Source: Gnetum montanum (Eukaryota; Streptophyta; Gnetopsida; Gnetales; Gnetaceae). From it: DNA of 64,000 bases. A model generated the notes under the pieces. It saw only the letters and a list, made by a program, of their open reading frames with translations. It was not told the DNA's origin and searched no databases. Position numbers and translations under genes: made by a program. This document shows, one piece after another, positions 45,508-58,379 of the stretch. Each line of letters begins with the position of its first letter. Positions within the stretch are counted from its first letter, which is position 1. The stretch covers positions 152,688-216,687 of the forward strand of contig MNCI01038293.1 in the NCBI GenBank assembly GCA_015680685.1, in the 5' to 3' direction.

Positions 45508-47850
45508 ATGTATTTCTCACAAGACTCTGAAAATGCAACAATGAGTAAGGTAATTCATTGGAGAACCAACAAGTTATATGATGATGAAGATAAAATTTTG
45601 AGTAATAAACCTTATGCAAGAGTCCCCTAAGTTCATGAACACCCCAAAAATACTCAAAGACTTTCTTCATCCAACTTTGACACCTCTAGTAAGGATGAGA
45701 CATCCCATAGAACGAGGAGGACCAAAAGGCCTAGGACCTTCTCAACAACTAATAAGAACTTATTTGGGGATGATTGGAAGACTTAAAAAACTCATAATGA
45801 GTTTTATAATTCCCTCTCTTCCTCTACTCCTTCAATGTCAAATTGTGACATAGATGACTATCTTTCAAGGGATTGGCATAGAACTAAAAATTGAGCTGAC
45901 AAAGAAAATCGAGAATGCCAACATGAACAAGGATAACATCATTCCAACGCATAAACTCATAGCCACTTAGTGATGATGAATCCCTACTAGCTACTAAGAG
46001 CCTAATGCCTATACAAGAGACCATTCAAATATCCTGCAAGCATAGCAAGGAAAGTTGTCTACCTAGGCTTGACTTAAACAACTTTTCTAAGTTTTCTAAA
46101 AGTTATGATTTAGATCCGCAACATCATCTACAAGCCTTCTGTGATGCCTGTGTATGGAATACTAGTGATAATGGGTGGAAAAAACTTAAGCTCTTTCCTA
46201 TGACACTCGTTGGCCAAGCAAAATTTTGATATAGATCATTAAAACCAAATTCAATCTGTAGTTGGCCAACAATGGTAGAACTCTTTACTGAATGATATCA
46301 AACCTATGCGAGAGTGTTGACCTTGAGGAGAAAAATCCAATAATGGAAACAAGAGCAACATGAACCCTTGGACATGGCCTTAGAAAGATATTATGCACTA
46401 TTAAACAACTGCCTAGGCCATGGTTTCTTCAAGGAGAGGCTAATGTATCACATCATAGATGGGCTCTATAATGAAACAAGGGAGACCCTATAGATGTATG
46501 CCCGAGGTCAACTTTATGAACTTTGAACCCATCAAGTTCAAGAGCTTATTAAGTAGGTAGAAAAAGAAGAAGGATAAATGGCTAAATGGGAGAATGTTAA
46601 AAACTCTTAATAGGACCAAAATCTTGAATTAGAAAAGTTCCATAACCATAAATAGGAGAAATAAACTCACCTTGAGGAAGTGCAACCATTTCTACCTTTG
46701 CCAATGCAACAATCAGTAGATGAAATCATGGCAAAGATTAATAAGATGATGGAGTGGGTGCATGGAAAATATGGATAATATGCTAACAATAGTAGAGGCA
46801 TAGTTATGTCAAATCAAGAAATAGGATAGGACACCATGCAACAATTAGAACAAATGGTAGAAGATAATAAGAATAGGAGCTCAGCTGCCAATCATATGTA
46901 TCAATGTAATGCTTTTCTGTACGATCACCCCCAAAGGCCAATGCCCAATCTTGTCACATTTACATGAGCATTGGAGAGGAATGCTACATCTATATTTCTT
47001 ATAGAAATATTAGGTTCAACCATAATGGCAAAAGCCCAAGTCGTGGGGGAAGCCATCACCAACTCGACCATATCCTTTGTCTATCCCAACACCAAATGCT
47101 TACTATGTTCAACATCCAATTTCTCCAATCATATCATCATCCTCTACTTCACCTCATCATTATCATTCTCTAGAATACTATCCACTCATACCTTCTCCAC
47201 CAAGGTCACCACCTCATGTACCTTACACTTTTCCTCAGTAACAATATTCTCATCCTTCACCTCCTTCTACATCGTCACCAATTGTACCTGAAGGGTTTGC
47301 ACCGTAGCATCAACCCATGAACGTTACTTGTGCTAATACTAACAACAGTAGTGGAAACCCACCACACTAAAGGAATCCATTCTTTAGACATAACCATTGA
47401 AAGGAACACCTTAGTTTTGAAACCATTGCATCCTCCAACTCAGCACAAGTTCAACACTATGGTGCATCTTCCTCTTCAAACCCAACGCCTCATGTTACCT
47501 TATTAGGACCACCAATCAATACTCTAACAACCATGTGGCCCAATGAATCTAGCCATGTAGGGAGACAAATTAATCCTTAAATACCATCTTACAATCACGG
47601 GTGCCATAGTGGGTTAGCTACTTATCACATGACCACATCTTATAATCTACCCCACTATGCCAACTAAAATCAAGTGTGTGAACCCCAATTTGAGAATATT
47701 CCTATCACCACCTCAAAAGACACCCAATGGTTTGGATATAACTGGACTCCAATGTTTCCAAAATTCTTGGATCTAAACTTTCCATTTATTAATTCTAGCC
47801 ATGCTCGACTGTTTAGCTATGAGGGGTATCCTCCATTCTAACAATAGTAG
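45508..47850 (+). pseudogene. gag: gag of element B, degenerate
   Basis: Start MYFSQDSENATMSKVIHW about 120 bases after the primer-binding site. The capsid domain is clear at 46040-46560: LPRLDLNNFSKFSKSYDLDP, HLQAFCDACVWNTSDNGWKK, KLFPMTLVGQAKF, MALERYYALLNNCLGHGFFK and IIDGLYNETRETL. The C-terminal part (46960-47850) is rich in Pro, Ser, Tyr and His. The final readable piece, DTQWFGYNWTPMFPKF, ends near 47840. About a dozen stops interrupt it. Confidence 0.85.
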
Positions 47851-49780
47851 AATTAATAAATTTTCTATGTTTCTTTAATTTTTTAAATTTTTGTTTTTTA
47901 GGTTTTCACCTTTTAATTTTTTGCTTTATCTTTTTGTCTTTTTATCTTTTTATGAGTAATCTCATCTATGAATAAAGCACTCATGTGACTCATTGGTTGA
48001 GGTGTTGTTCTCTACTATCAAGTCTTAGGTGACTAATTACTTGAACAGCAAGCCCACTACATCTACCTACCCATTCCATTAATAAGAGGTTCTACCTTGG
48101 ATATAATGATATTCCTAATCATTAAAACTTAAAGTAACCTTGTGTTTATTATACCCAGAGCAAAGCAGGATGGACTAAGTAGGAATGGCCAAGGATGTGA
48201 CATCAAGGGGACTTGTTCATTCTCTTTGGTGACATCTGTAGGAGTTATCATGTAGCTTGGTTGTACTAAGATCCTTGTAGATCTAATGAAAAATGGGAGT
48301 AAGAGTAATCAAAAGAAAATCAATCAAGGAAACTCAATGCTATTCTAGGGGGTCCCACTAGAAATACATGCACCCATGCCTGAAGGTAGGTAGCTTCCTT
48401 GGCTTAAGCATTCATTCAAAGAAGAGAGAGAGAGAGAAAAAAGAAGTACCATAAAGAAAAAGCACTCCTCCCTTGTACAAAACATCAAGTGATTGTATGC
48501 CTTTCCCTTATGATGCTCTCATTGTTGTTTATCATTGGGATGAAATAATGCAATGTCACTTATCAGAGAAATGGACTTGGTCCTAATTATTGAGCGACAG
48601 GTTAATGACACATTAATCATGCCTTACAACTAAGGATTCATTGTGCCCTAGGCCAATTACCTCATGTCCCAATCTCTACAATCCCTTCTACAAATTCACC
48701 TCATCTCGTTGTCCATGAATTTTTGATTTGTGTCTTGTGTAGCATGAAATTCCTACCTCTTCACGGTGGTATCTACATGTGTATGTTTTGTTGCATCGGT
48801 GTAGATTCTATTTAACCCTTCTAGTGCCTATAAAAATTTTAAGGTGTGGTTACGCAAGGGCATTATAGGTTGGAACCTACTTTGGGGAGGATCCACTTGT
48901 GTAACCCTTGTAATCTACACTCACAAAACATCACCATCACATCATTTCATACCCTCCAATAATTACAATACTCTTTCCCTCATTATCCTTCTAGTTCAAA
49001 TGTTCCTATGAACCGACACATGTCCTTTCTCCTCATCTGATTCATGCATTCCATTTTCAGATTCTACACCATTATATTTTTTGGTGCCTTTAGAACTATT
49101 TAATATTACCTTGGACCTTTTACAACAACTTCAACTCCTTAATTTCTAAGTTTAGAATTTCAAAAATTTATCAATTTTTCTAAGTGCCCTACTTTAGATA
49201 AGCCACAATATTGCGTCTAATGCAATATCACAGTAGCACTATCATGTACATGATGTCACGTCATGAAAAACTATATATATGGACCCCCCTGATGCATGTC
49301 AACATTGTTTTCAACTATTCAAGTGGGGGAATTTTTTAAATTTTCTTCTATGACTCATAACTTGTGCACCTCTTGTTCCAATAGCCATAACTTACTTGCT
49401 AGTGCTCTGATTTTTATTTCAAAAGAACCTAATTGAACCTAGAGGGTTCAACATAGTCATGGGGGAGGGGCACACTTCAAATTACGTATAATTTTTTTTG
49501 GAATTCATCATCGTCTGAAGGATACTATAAAGGTTAATTGATTACAAAAAAGGATGATTAACATGTGCCAAAAATAATCTTATCTCCTCACCTACACAAG
49601 GAAATTAAATTTTAAAGCCACCTAATCAAATTAAGGGACCCAATATTAAAACTTTTAGGGGACATTTCCATAAGATTTTCTAACTCTGGATCACACAAAA
49701 TAAGAAACGAATTTGTAAAGGAAGAAGTAAGGTATAACTTAAATTTTGTAAACAACCTTACTAACGGTTAGCCTCATGTG
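47851..49780 (+). other. Non-coding spacer of element B
   Basis: Pol would be expected here, but no frame shows RT, protease or integrase motifs. A promoter-like block lies at 49190-49290. A short GAGAGAGAGAGA run lies at 48425-48438. The segment ends with TGTGATTGCAG just before a frame start, which resembles a splice acceptor. Confidence 0.6.
49190..49290 (+). promoter_or_regulatory. Internal promoter-like block in element B
   Basis: CACAATATTGCGTCTAATGC, then AATATCACAG, then the dyads CATGTACATGATG and TGACGT-like GTCACGTCATGA, then TATATATATGG. This reproduces the dyad-then-TATA order of the LTR U3 regions, but there is no LTR edge around it. It lies about 500 bases upstream of the second ORF. 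It is either an old LTR remnant or a promoter for that ORF. Confidence 0.4.
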
Positions 49781-49789
49781 ATTGCAGAT

Positions 49790-52530
49790 GGTCCCTAAAT
49801 ATGGACAACAAGAATGATCCTCTCAAGGTGTGTCCAAGTGACCTAAGAGAGGTAGAGGATAAGTGTCTCCTAAACAACATGCAGAGTAGGAGGCGCAATC
49901 ATTTAGCATCCATCAAGATATTCTTGCTACTGTGTAGTCAGGACAGGTGGAAGGAGGAGCTGCTAAAGCACTTGAATAGGGACAACACCTCACGTTGTCC
50001 CTAAAGTGTATCCAAGCTATCCAAGAAAGGTCCACGTTAGTAGCTATGATCATGAAATTAAAATTTGGAGTTTTCATGGAATTCTCTCCTAAGGCTATTA
50101 GGGACCAACTCAAACGGTCTTCATTATGGCCTATCCTCTTTGAAGTGGTACCTAGTACTTAGGAGAAATGTACCAATTTTGGCACAATAAGGAAGAAGGC
50201 ACCACAGTTGACATTTGTGGTGTGTCTATAGATTTTTCTACCAAGGCCATCGTGGAAGTGTTGAACCTTCCAAATATAGGGCCAAAAGTTTCTCACCTAT
50301 CCACTCACTCCAATGCAGATGCAAAAAATGTTTGGTTGGACAGGGAGTATGACAAAGAGGACAAGACATATGGAGAGTTGATGCTAGAAGAAAGGATATA
50401 CTTCAAGATTGGCACTTATCACATCTTCCCCATGAGAGGATTAAAAAGAATCTCAATGTATGTGGCAAGAGGAAGTGCGATATTGATGGGAAAGGCTAAT
50501 GCTAACCTTCCTCATCTATATCTCATGGAGATCTTGAGATAGTTTGAAGAATGTAAGATAGGGAAGTTCACATTTCCCTTCCCTTATCTCATTAGGAAGC
50601 TATGTAAACATGCTGGTATTTTGTAGTACACCAATGACATTCCCAGAAGAGACCAAAATGCTTCATTTTCCAAACTACTAAATCCCCTGGCCCCAAGGAA
50701 AAGTGCTTGTGAGACATTAAAGCCAAAGCAAGAACAAATGGTGGGGCCCACTGCAACTCAAACTATAGGGCCTAGACAAATCCCAAGCATAGGGCCTAGT
50801 CAACAACAAGCAAGGCCCAGCACGAGCCAGCGAGACCAACTATCACCACCACTACAGGATTATCGACCGTCGATGAGCCATCTCAAGGCCATCACTGAGA
50901 TGGTTAGTTGGGAAAGTCGTGATGATGCTAATCTCTTATATGTCATAGACAACACTGTATGTTCCAAAATTTCTATTGATCACGCATGAGGCAAGGTCGC
51001 CATTCAAATAGGAGGAGTGGAGACTCATTGGTCACAATAGATTTCAAGGAACACTACTTTTTTCTAGGTGTAATTGGAAATGGGTGAATAGGCCATAGTG
51101 GTGGTCATGTAGCACCAAGATGTAGAAGAAGCCACAAAATTCATCATGGACCACATCAAAGAATCTTTCAACACCCCTATTTTACCACCCGTTGATTTCA
51201 TAGGAGCACAGGATGCTCAAACTCTAGCCGATCCCTCAATGACTCCTACCGAGCATGAGGATGTCCTTGATCGATTGCTGCAGATAGGACAAGTAATGGT
51301 GTCCTTGTTCAACATCCTATAATATTTCATGGTAGTGCAATCAAACCTGATCTTCATCAAAGAAAAGTTGGTTATGATAGAGACTAGGGTCAAGCACACA
51401 AAAATAGAGTTGAAAAGGCTCCACGAAAGGCTTGTTGCCCTGCAAGCTACATAGCGAGACCCATCTCAGTTTGTTCCCCAAACCAGCTGGACACTTTCAA
51501 GATGGAGCAACTTAATAAACTATTGGTGAACAATAAGGAGTGGTGGAGGAGAAGAAGAAGGCCAACTATGATGCTTCCAAGGCACAAGCATAAACATACA
51601 CATATGCCAAGGCACTCAGAGCCTTACAAGAAGAGAATAAATAGCTTGCTGCTGATAATCTTTGGTTGACCATTGTAGAGAAATATAAGAATTTTCTCAA
51701 CAAAAAATTTCAGCAATTATGACAATACTTGGTTAGGATCAACCAAAACATGAACCATTTGGCCAGACAAAATTAAACCCTCTCAATGGAGGAGGTACAC
51801 GCAATTAGTCAGAAGATGGCCATTGAAATAAGCACGTGGTAAAATGAGCCCAAGCGGCATGAAAAATTAAAGGAGCACTTCAGAGACTAGGTGGGGATGT
51901 ACAAGTAAGTCATAGAAAAGGAGATCCATATGGCCAAGGCCCACATCAACACTTTCAATGCTCAACATACTAATTGGTGGGCCATATTGGACACATATGC
52001 ATTTTTCCACCAAATAGAGCTTAAAAGTTGGGACCTGCAGATTCAAGATCTCACAGAGTACATGGAATTGGCAAACCTATGGTATGCCGATCTAGCCATG
52101 TTGACAAAAAAATGCTCGAGAAGCAGGTAGCTACCACCTATTCCAAATATGAAGCAAAATTTGTGGAGTGTAAGAAAACGTTGCAGAAGCTATAAGTCAC
52201 AAATTCTAAACTAGAGGTGGTTAAGACTAGATACCAAGGCCAAAAAGATGTCACAGGGAACTTGGCTCAATGGCTTATATATTTCCAGCAATACAAGAAC
52301 AAATCTAGAGCCTACAAGAAGGAATGATAGTTGTTTGCAGCATGGTATGTTAAAGCAAATCAAATGTTCTCACAACTACCATGTCCATGGGAGGTGTTGA
52401 CTCCGTCAAACATTGGAGTATCAACATGGATGACACAAGACCCTATAAATAAAGAGGAAAAGCTCTAGGCATTATTGCAAAGCCATCAAATTCCAAAATA
52501 TGGAGCACAAGACAAGGGGAAGTGATCCAT
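49790..52530 (+). pseudogene. Second ORF of element B: plant-transposon-type domain plus long helical region
   Basis: Near the start (50168-50542) a clean frame reads YQFWHNKEEGTTVDICGVSI, DFSTKAIVEVLNLPN, LMLEERIYFKIGTYH and MYVARGSAILMGKANANL. This fits the large plant-transposon domain of Athila-type ORFs (short G-V-x-I/V-x-F-S ... L-x-L-P block, then a helical region). At 50738 comes a Pro/Gln/Ser-rich linker. From about 51360 to 52330, pieces such as KLVMIETRVKHTKIELKRL and NLLTAHINTFNAQHT-like frames are rich in Lys, Gln, Ala and Glu and probably helical. Stops are regular. Function in the intact element is unknown; it sits where Athila elements may have env, but I see no membrane segment. 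Confidence 0.55.
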
Positions 52531-52725
52531 GGAGGAGCCACCACCACGTAGAACCACATGAGTTCCAAAAAATTTTGTACTTTTTGTGTTCATGACCCAA
52601 TTTTATTGTATTCAATTTCCCACTACCATATGAATGAATTCCCAATCAATTAATAATCCCATACCTATCCACTATGTAATCAATGGGGATTGTTCTCATT
52701 TTTTTTTGACTTGAGGACAAGTTTT

Positions 52726-52743
52726 CATTCAGTTGTGGGGGTA
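52726..52743 (+). other. Polypurine-tract region of element B
   Basis: TTCAGTTGTGGGGGTA abuts the 3' LTR start. The matching D region is TTCTATCATGGGGGTA. Confidence 0.75.
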
Positions 52744-53333
52744 TGATGAATCATGATTCATTAGACCACGATATCATGTATGCAATAGCATGTACATGAT
52801 ATCGCGGCCTGGCTCACAATATCAGATCTACGATATCGTGATTCCTATGTGAGCCTATAAATACACTATGGGACACATGGGAAAGTAGTAGTTAGTTTAG
52901 TGTTAGAGTAGAGTCTTTTGTCATTTTTTTCCTCTCAACCCTCTATCCTAGTGCATGCCCATAGTGTGATGATTGTAATTGTACAAAATCTTTATTTGAG
53001 TGTGACATACTTGGACATGCACATGACTGAAAATAAAGATCAAGATTACTTCATCATTGCAACATTCACTTAGTTTAATTATTTAATTGTTCTTGTTATT
53101 TATTACTTTCGTAGTTAATATCTCTTCATCCTAAACTCTTTAAATATGGAATGAGTACAACTTAATCATGAGCATTCAAGTGTGACTACTTGGTATCCCA
53201 GTAGTGTACCTAGGCCATGCGCTTGGTAATCCTAGTGGTAGTCATGCACAAGGTCCAAGATGTGTACAGATGATTAAGGAACAGATGCTCATCACACTTA
53301 GGCTAGCTTATATTCTCTCTCCATTTTCCCTCA
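52744..53333 (+). repeat. 3' LTR of element B, interrupted by C
   Basis: It begins TGATGAATCATGATTC and matches the 5' LTR through to TTTTCCCTC, then gives way to TGAAATACCC of C. The last five bases, CCTCA, are the expected target duplication of C. The remaining roughly 240 bases of LTR should follow C outside the window. Confidence 0.9.
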
Positions 53334-55100
53334 TGAAATACCCTAAAATTTTGGGATCATCTTACTTAACCAAGGTCTCAGAATTCAAGCAAAGGATTTC
53401 CACAAGTGCATCATCATGACAATTTTGCAAGAAATGGATGCTCTGAGTTCAAAATATCTAGTTTGGCAAGTTTTCTATGCCCAATGTTGATAGGTCTGAT
53501 GAACTCTCCAGCCTTCCCACCTAGACAATTCATCTAGCTGAAAAATTTACTCAGAAACCACATGTGGAGTTGTCGGCAGTGCTCAAGATGCGTGAAATAG
53601 TTTGGCAAGTTTTCTAGTCAAGAATTTTTCTATGCTACACAATGCTATGTAGCATAGTAGACCTCGAAAGATAGTCGTTCAAAAAATCAACTATGAACTA
53701 TTACAAGACAAAGTGCTACACTATGCTATGCTACATAGCATGGAATAGCATAGCAAAAGCAAGACAGAAAGGTCTAGCTTACTGAGTGATTCCAATTGCA
53801 CTCAGTAAGCACCTTTGGTCTTCAAAACCAATTGCCTTGCTCAACTCCAAGTTCTTCAATGAAGCTTCTCTTACTAGAAAAGTAGTAGATTATGAAAAAC
53901 ATAGGCTATGTTGGTTGCTATGCTGTGCTACGCTACATAGCATAGCAGAATGTAGCAATTGTGCAAGAATGACAAAAGGTATCTCAAAATGTAGGATCAA
54001 AAAGTTCAAAAGGTTTACATTACAAAGAAAAAAGGTTGCAAATTGTCAGCATTATCATAGTTAAGGCTAACTGCTATGCTAGGCTACACTACATAGCATA
54101 GCATAGTGTAGCAAACATGCAGAACTAGTCAAAACACTTCAAAGGCTTCTAGCACATGCAATTATCTCCAACGCAAACTTCTTCCTGAAATTGGTGGCTA
54201 TGCTATGCTACACTACGCTGCATAGCATAACATAGCGTAGAAAGCTATTATGCTACACCAACATGCTACGCTTCATAGCATAGCACATCGTAGTAGGCAT
54301 CTATGCTACATCAATGTGCTTCACTCCTTGTCTGCATCGTTGGCACACTTCTCTGTTTTGATAGCGTAATTGCAACATGGCAGGACCATCAATCAGCTTT
54401 GCATGTCCATGCAGCATGGACACGTCAACACCTTGTGGGTCCAAGACATGTGTCATCTAGGCCTTGTTTCTCATGTCCTCTTGGCCCTATAAATACCCTA
54501 ATGAGCAATTCTCAAAGGGTTGACATTTTGTTAGCAAATTTGAGCATTTATGTTGGAAAATTTTGTTGGCGAGTTGGCAAAAAATTTAGCTTTGGCAAAA
54601 TTTGTGTTGGAAAAATCAGGTAGTTGAAAAAATTCGTGTTGGTTAGCAAGATTGGAAAACTTGAGTAGTTAGCACATTCTATTAGTAGTTGGCAAAAAAA
54701 ACCTTCCTATTTCAACTAACATAGTGGGCCTTGTGGCATTTTTGCATTGTTGCCTCTTAAGTCCACATTCAAGCACATTCTTAGCTTGCTTTGAACATCC
54801 TAGGTACATTTGAGATCTCTGTGCTTCCCGTTGTTGCACAACCTATTGTATTCACCTTGGCAAAGTAAAGCCATAATCTTAAAGTGGTGTATTTCTTAAC
54901 TCTAGTTCGCTTTATTTTCCTACTTATCATTGCATTTTACATCATTTTTGCTTCCTTACATTAAGCATTATTTACATTATTTTACGTTATAAGAATTTTT
55001 TTCAAATCAAACATTTGCAAAAGGTTTAGTGACACCAATTAAGTCCCTGTCTAATCGACCAGACCATTTAGGGCACCCCATTTCCGTTTAAACCAGCATG
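53334..55100 (+). repeat. 5' LTR of element C (right edge approximate)
   Basis: The start is TGAAATACCC. It aligns with 62300-64000 up to at least 54995, where the window ends in the 3' copy. The exact end and primer-binding site were not found, but the G LTR proportions suggest an end near 55100. TATAAATA lies at 54488-54495 in CCCTATAAATACCC. Confidence 0.8.
53620..54310 (+). repeat. GCTATGC/GCATAGC palindrome array in the C 5' LTR
   Basis: Imperfect palindromes built of CTATGCTACG and CGTAGCATAG words occur at about 53631, 53708, 53916, 54070, 54201 and 54255, within an otherwise unique U3. For example, TGCTATGCTACATAGCATGG could fold into a hairpin. They lie upstream of the TATA box, as the GATATC arrays do in other LTRs. 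Confidence 0.75.
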
Positions 55101-55425
55101 ACCCTCATGTGGATCTGGGGTTAAGACTGTCCGATCGATGACCTCTTGGTGTTTCCAACTATCGATGTTTTCGATCACTATAGTTTTTTGGAATTAGAAG
55201 GAGGGCCTTTTGGTGCCCTTTATGTGTTTTATGGTAGTCTTGTATGCATTCTGTACCCCAACATGCACTAGCATAAACTTGATACCCTTTTGCTATTGTT
55301 TACGCATCATGTGGTATAGATCAGTTACTTCAATGGTTCTTCTAGAACCCTGCAGGACATAAAGCCTTAGATCACCTCTAGATCTCCTTGTTTCCCTTGT
55401 TTGCAATCCTTTTAGCCTTACAACA
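54996..55425 (+). other. LTR end and leader of element C
   Basis: There is no coding signal. It should contain the LTR edge and primer-binding site. I could not identify a convincing tRNA complement. GGTGCCCTTTATG at about 55215 is only a partial candidate. Confidence 0.4.
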
Positions 55426-58310
55426 ATGACTTCTTTGGCTACTTATCTTGCTACCACTAATCTCAACGTGCCTGTCCTGATCCAAGTCACTACAGGCACC
55501 GAACAACCACCTAGCCTAGTGCTGGAGCCACATTAATCCCTCAAGATCCAAAATCGAGGACCTGAGGATTTGACCCAAAAATACGAATGATACAACTTTC
55601 TCTATGCTAAGGTGCAGGCAAATCTTCCCATAGATGCACAAGAACTCAAAGAGAAGCGTAACTTCGAGTTCACTTACTGTGATGGGAGGGAGTTCACTCC
55701 CACTCCTGATGCTTCTTTTCCTTTGAAGCAATCGCATTAGTGGATCCTAGAGTAGCTAATACAGTTATCTAGGCCTAGTGAGGTGCAAGACATAGCATCT
55801 CACTAGGATGAGGCTTTCTAGGATAGACAGGAGGAACTGGATTCCCAATCTAATGAGGGAGGTCAAACCAACCCTGCCACCATCCCTCCTACCCAGTCCT
55901 TCTAGAACAACCCCTTGTCTATCGCTACTCCCTTTAGGATCATAGCTGCACCATTGCAGCCTATGATTTTACCTACAATGGGTAGCCATACCACGCCCTT
56001 GGCATATCAACATGCCTACGTTCCTATTTCAACCTCAGTCACTACTCCTCCACAAACTATTCATCAATCCTTTTTTGCTTCACAACATACACCAATCATA
56101 GCTACCCTGCCCTACATTCACACTATACCTACTTTGTAGTCATATGCAACTTTTGCTTCCATTCCTAAGTTTACATCTATCTAACTATCAGTGGCAAGCC
56201 TAGGCCCATCCACATGGTGGATCCCATTCCCTTCTCCTCCTACTATGCTACCATCACAGATGTCTCACTATGTTTGCCATCAGACCTACCAAGCCTCGTA
56301 AACGATACAAGCTAGCATGGGACTATGGTCTGCTCCATTGGTGACACAAGTAGCCTATCCTGTAGCTCAACCCACAATTTTTGCTCCAACGCCACCACTT
56401 GCTAGTTGGTGGACACCACAAACAACACCGATCATAGGGGCCATCCCAACGACACTACCAATGGACCACATTGTTGCCCCTACCACCCCATAGATGGAGC
56501 TGCTCCAGTAGTTCCCTAACCATCTTCATCATCCCTGGGTATGGATCAAGCATTCTAGCTTATCTAAACCCTTACTAAGGAAATAAGATGCCTCAAGGCT
56601 ATTGGGTTTGATATGGTACAAGTCATGGACTTCTACCAGGATGATCCCATTAGCCCAACAATCCCTACATTAACATTACCCCTAGGTATGTCACTCCCCG
56701 AGTTCACAAAATACAATGGGGAGGGGGATCCCAACGCACATCTTATTACATTTAGTTCTGAGTCCCTTCTTCTACAACAATGGTTGCATATGATTATCTA
56801 TTTCTTTACCATGTCCCTGACTGAAAAAGCCTTGGATTAGTACCATGTGCTACCACGCTCCTCCATCTTAACTCTAGAGGAGTTGCTGACCCAATTTGTG
56901 ATGCATTTCAAATACAACTTGAGATCAAAAGCCACACTAGATCAACTAATGAGCATGAAGCAGGATCCTCTAGAACTAGTCCAAAAGCTCATACAACACT
57001 GGAATGCGACCCTTAATGAGATCCGTGAGCCTATCATGGAGGCCCATTTGTTGGCCATTTTTAAGGGTGCAGTGAATGACTTTATCAAGTCTAAGCTATA
57101 CTATCTCACTCCTAGCATCCTTAGTCAGGCTTTCGCCTAGACTAAGAGCATACAGGATGTGGCTGAGGTAAGAAAAGACCCAACCTATGTTGCATACAAG
57201 AACACCTTCAAGAAGAAGGACAAGGATAAGGGTAAGGTTGTAACAACCACAATGGCCGTTGTGGCCACCGAAGCCAAACCCAACAATAGTAACAAAAATA
57301 ACAAAAAATTAGTTGCACCTAAACTAACTACATGCCCAAATAGGGCAATGCACCTTAACCTTCCACATCCACACCTGAGGCATCTGCACCCCCTAAACTA
57401 AACTTTGAGTCTAAGGACCACTCAAAGTATACCTCATTGCCTATCAAGCCTTTGGATCTTCTGAAGTAATTACTAGCAGTGGGATACATCCAACATAAGA
57501 AGATGTCAGAAGAGTGAGCTAGGAAACATCAATGGTATTGTGAGCTCCTTAGGAACCCCTCCTTGGCCTTGCCTAATGAGCTCCTAGTTCCTAAGTGTTT
57601 TAGTCTAGAGAGGTTCTGTGACTACCACCAACAGTGTGGTCACGACATAGATTAATTTATGGAATTGAAGGATGACATCCAAAGGATGATTGATTAAGGA
57701 AAATTGGTGCTAGACGAAAGCAACCCATTACATCCTGAGAATCAATCCCTGCACATCAACATGGATCCCCTTAATTCCAATAATGTCGACTACATTATCA
57801 ACACCATAGGCATTGATAGTAATCCTAAACTGCCCCAATAGTTGTTTGTCATCCATGTGCCTCAGAGTAGCACACCAGTACCACCAATGGCTAACAAAAG
57901 CCCACAACAGCCATTTGTCTTAAGAATCCCTCCCTAGGAATCAACCCAAGCATCACCTATTCCCCAGGCATTCACCCCTGCACCACCTATTAGCAAAATC
58001 GCACCATCGCATGCATTAACATCATTTGTCATCAGGGGGGCAAGTCATTCAACTACCCCCACCCGGCATAAGATAGCTCCACAGCCTTCTCATCCTAATA
58101 AATGAGAAGTGCGTTTCATAGGTGAGACATCGAGGGAAAGTACCATCCTAGGTACTTCAAAGACTATACCTTCATCCCATTCATATACATCCTTATTGTC
58201 GAAAGGGAATGTTTCTATGCCCACACAGTCTTCGCCACCATGCCTAAAAGAGTTTGAACCCAGACCCCAAACTGTCCCTCCTCAAGAAATTAATCTCTTG
58301 GGATGAATAG
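55426..58310 (+). pseudogene. gag: gag of element C, degenerate
   Basis: Start MTSLATYLATTNLNVPV. After a Pro/Thr/Ser-rich linker (55915-56450) comes the capsid domain at about 56613-57140: LPLGMSLPEFTKYNGEGDPN, LITFSSESLLLQQW, LEELLTQFVMHFKYNLRSKA, MSMKQDPLELVQKLIQHWNA and EAHLLAIFKGAVNDFI. A Lys-rich stretch with FKKKDKDKGKVV follows. Near 57600-57710, RFCDYHQQCGHDI and ELKDDIQRMID match the conserved Cys-x-x-His segment of Tat gag C-termini. Stops are scattered. No protease active site is seen beyond it. Confidence 0.9.
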
Positions 58311-58379
58311 AAAAGGAAAAAGGAAATAAATAGGAGGGTGGCCAGGACATTTTAAACACTCTCACTTAGGTCAAGCAGG

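Larger units (their letters stand above)
44529..53333 (+). mobile_element. Element B: non-autonomous Athila-like element with gag and a second ORF, no pol
   Basis: 5' LTR, tRNA-Asp-type primer-binding site, gag, about 2 kb of non-coding DNA with an internal promoter-like block, a second long degenerate ORF, a polypurine tract and a 3' LTR interrupted by C. I find no protease, RT, RNase H or integrase motif. LTRs match the solo LTR at 11907. The bases before the left edge are CTAAG. The right copy would be beyond C, outside the window. Confidence 0.85.

Noticed and set aside
53620-54310. Inverted-repeat DNA transposon (MITE) or microRNA precursor
   Set aside because: The palindromes occur at matching positions in both C LTRs, so they are part of the LTR. 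There is no target duplication around single units.
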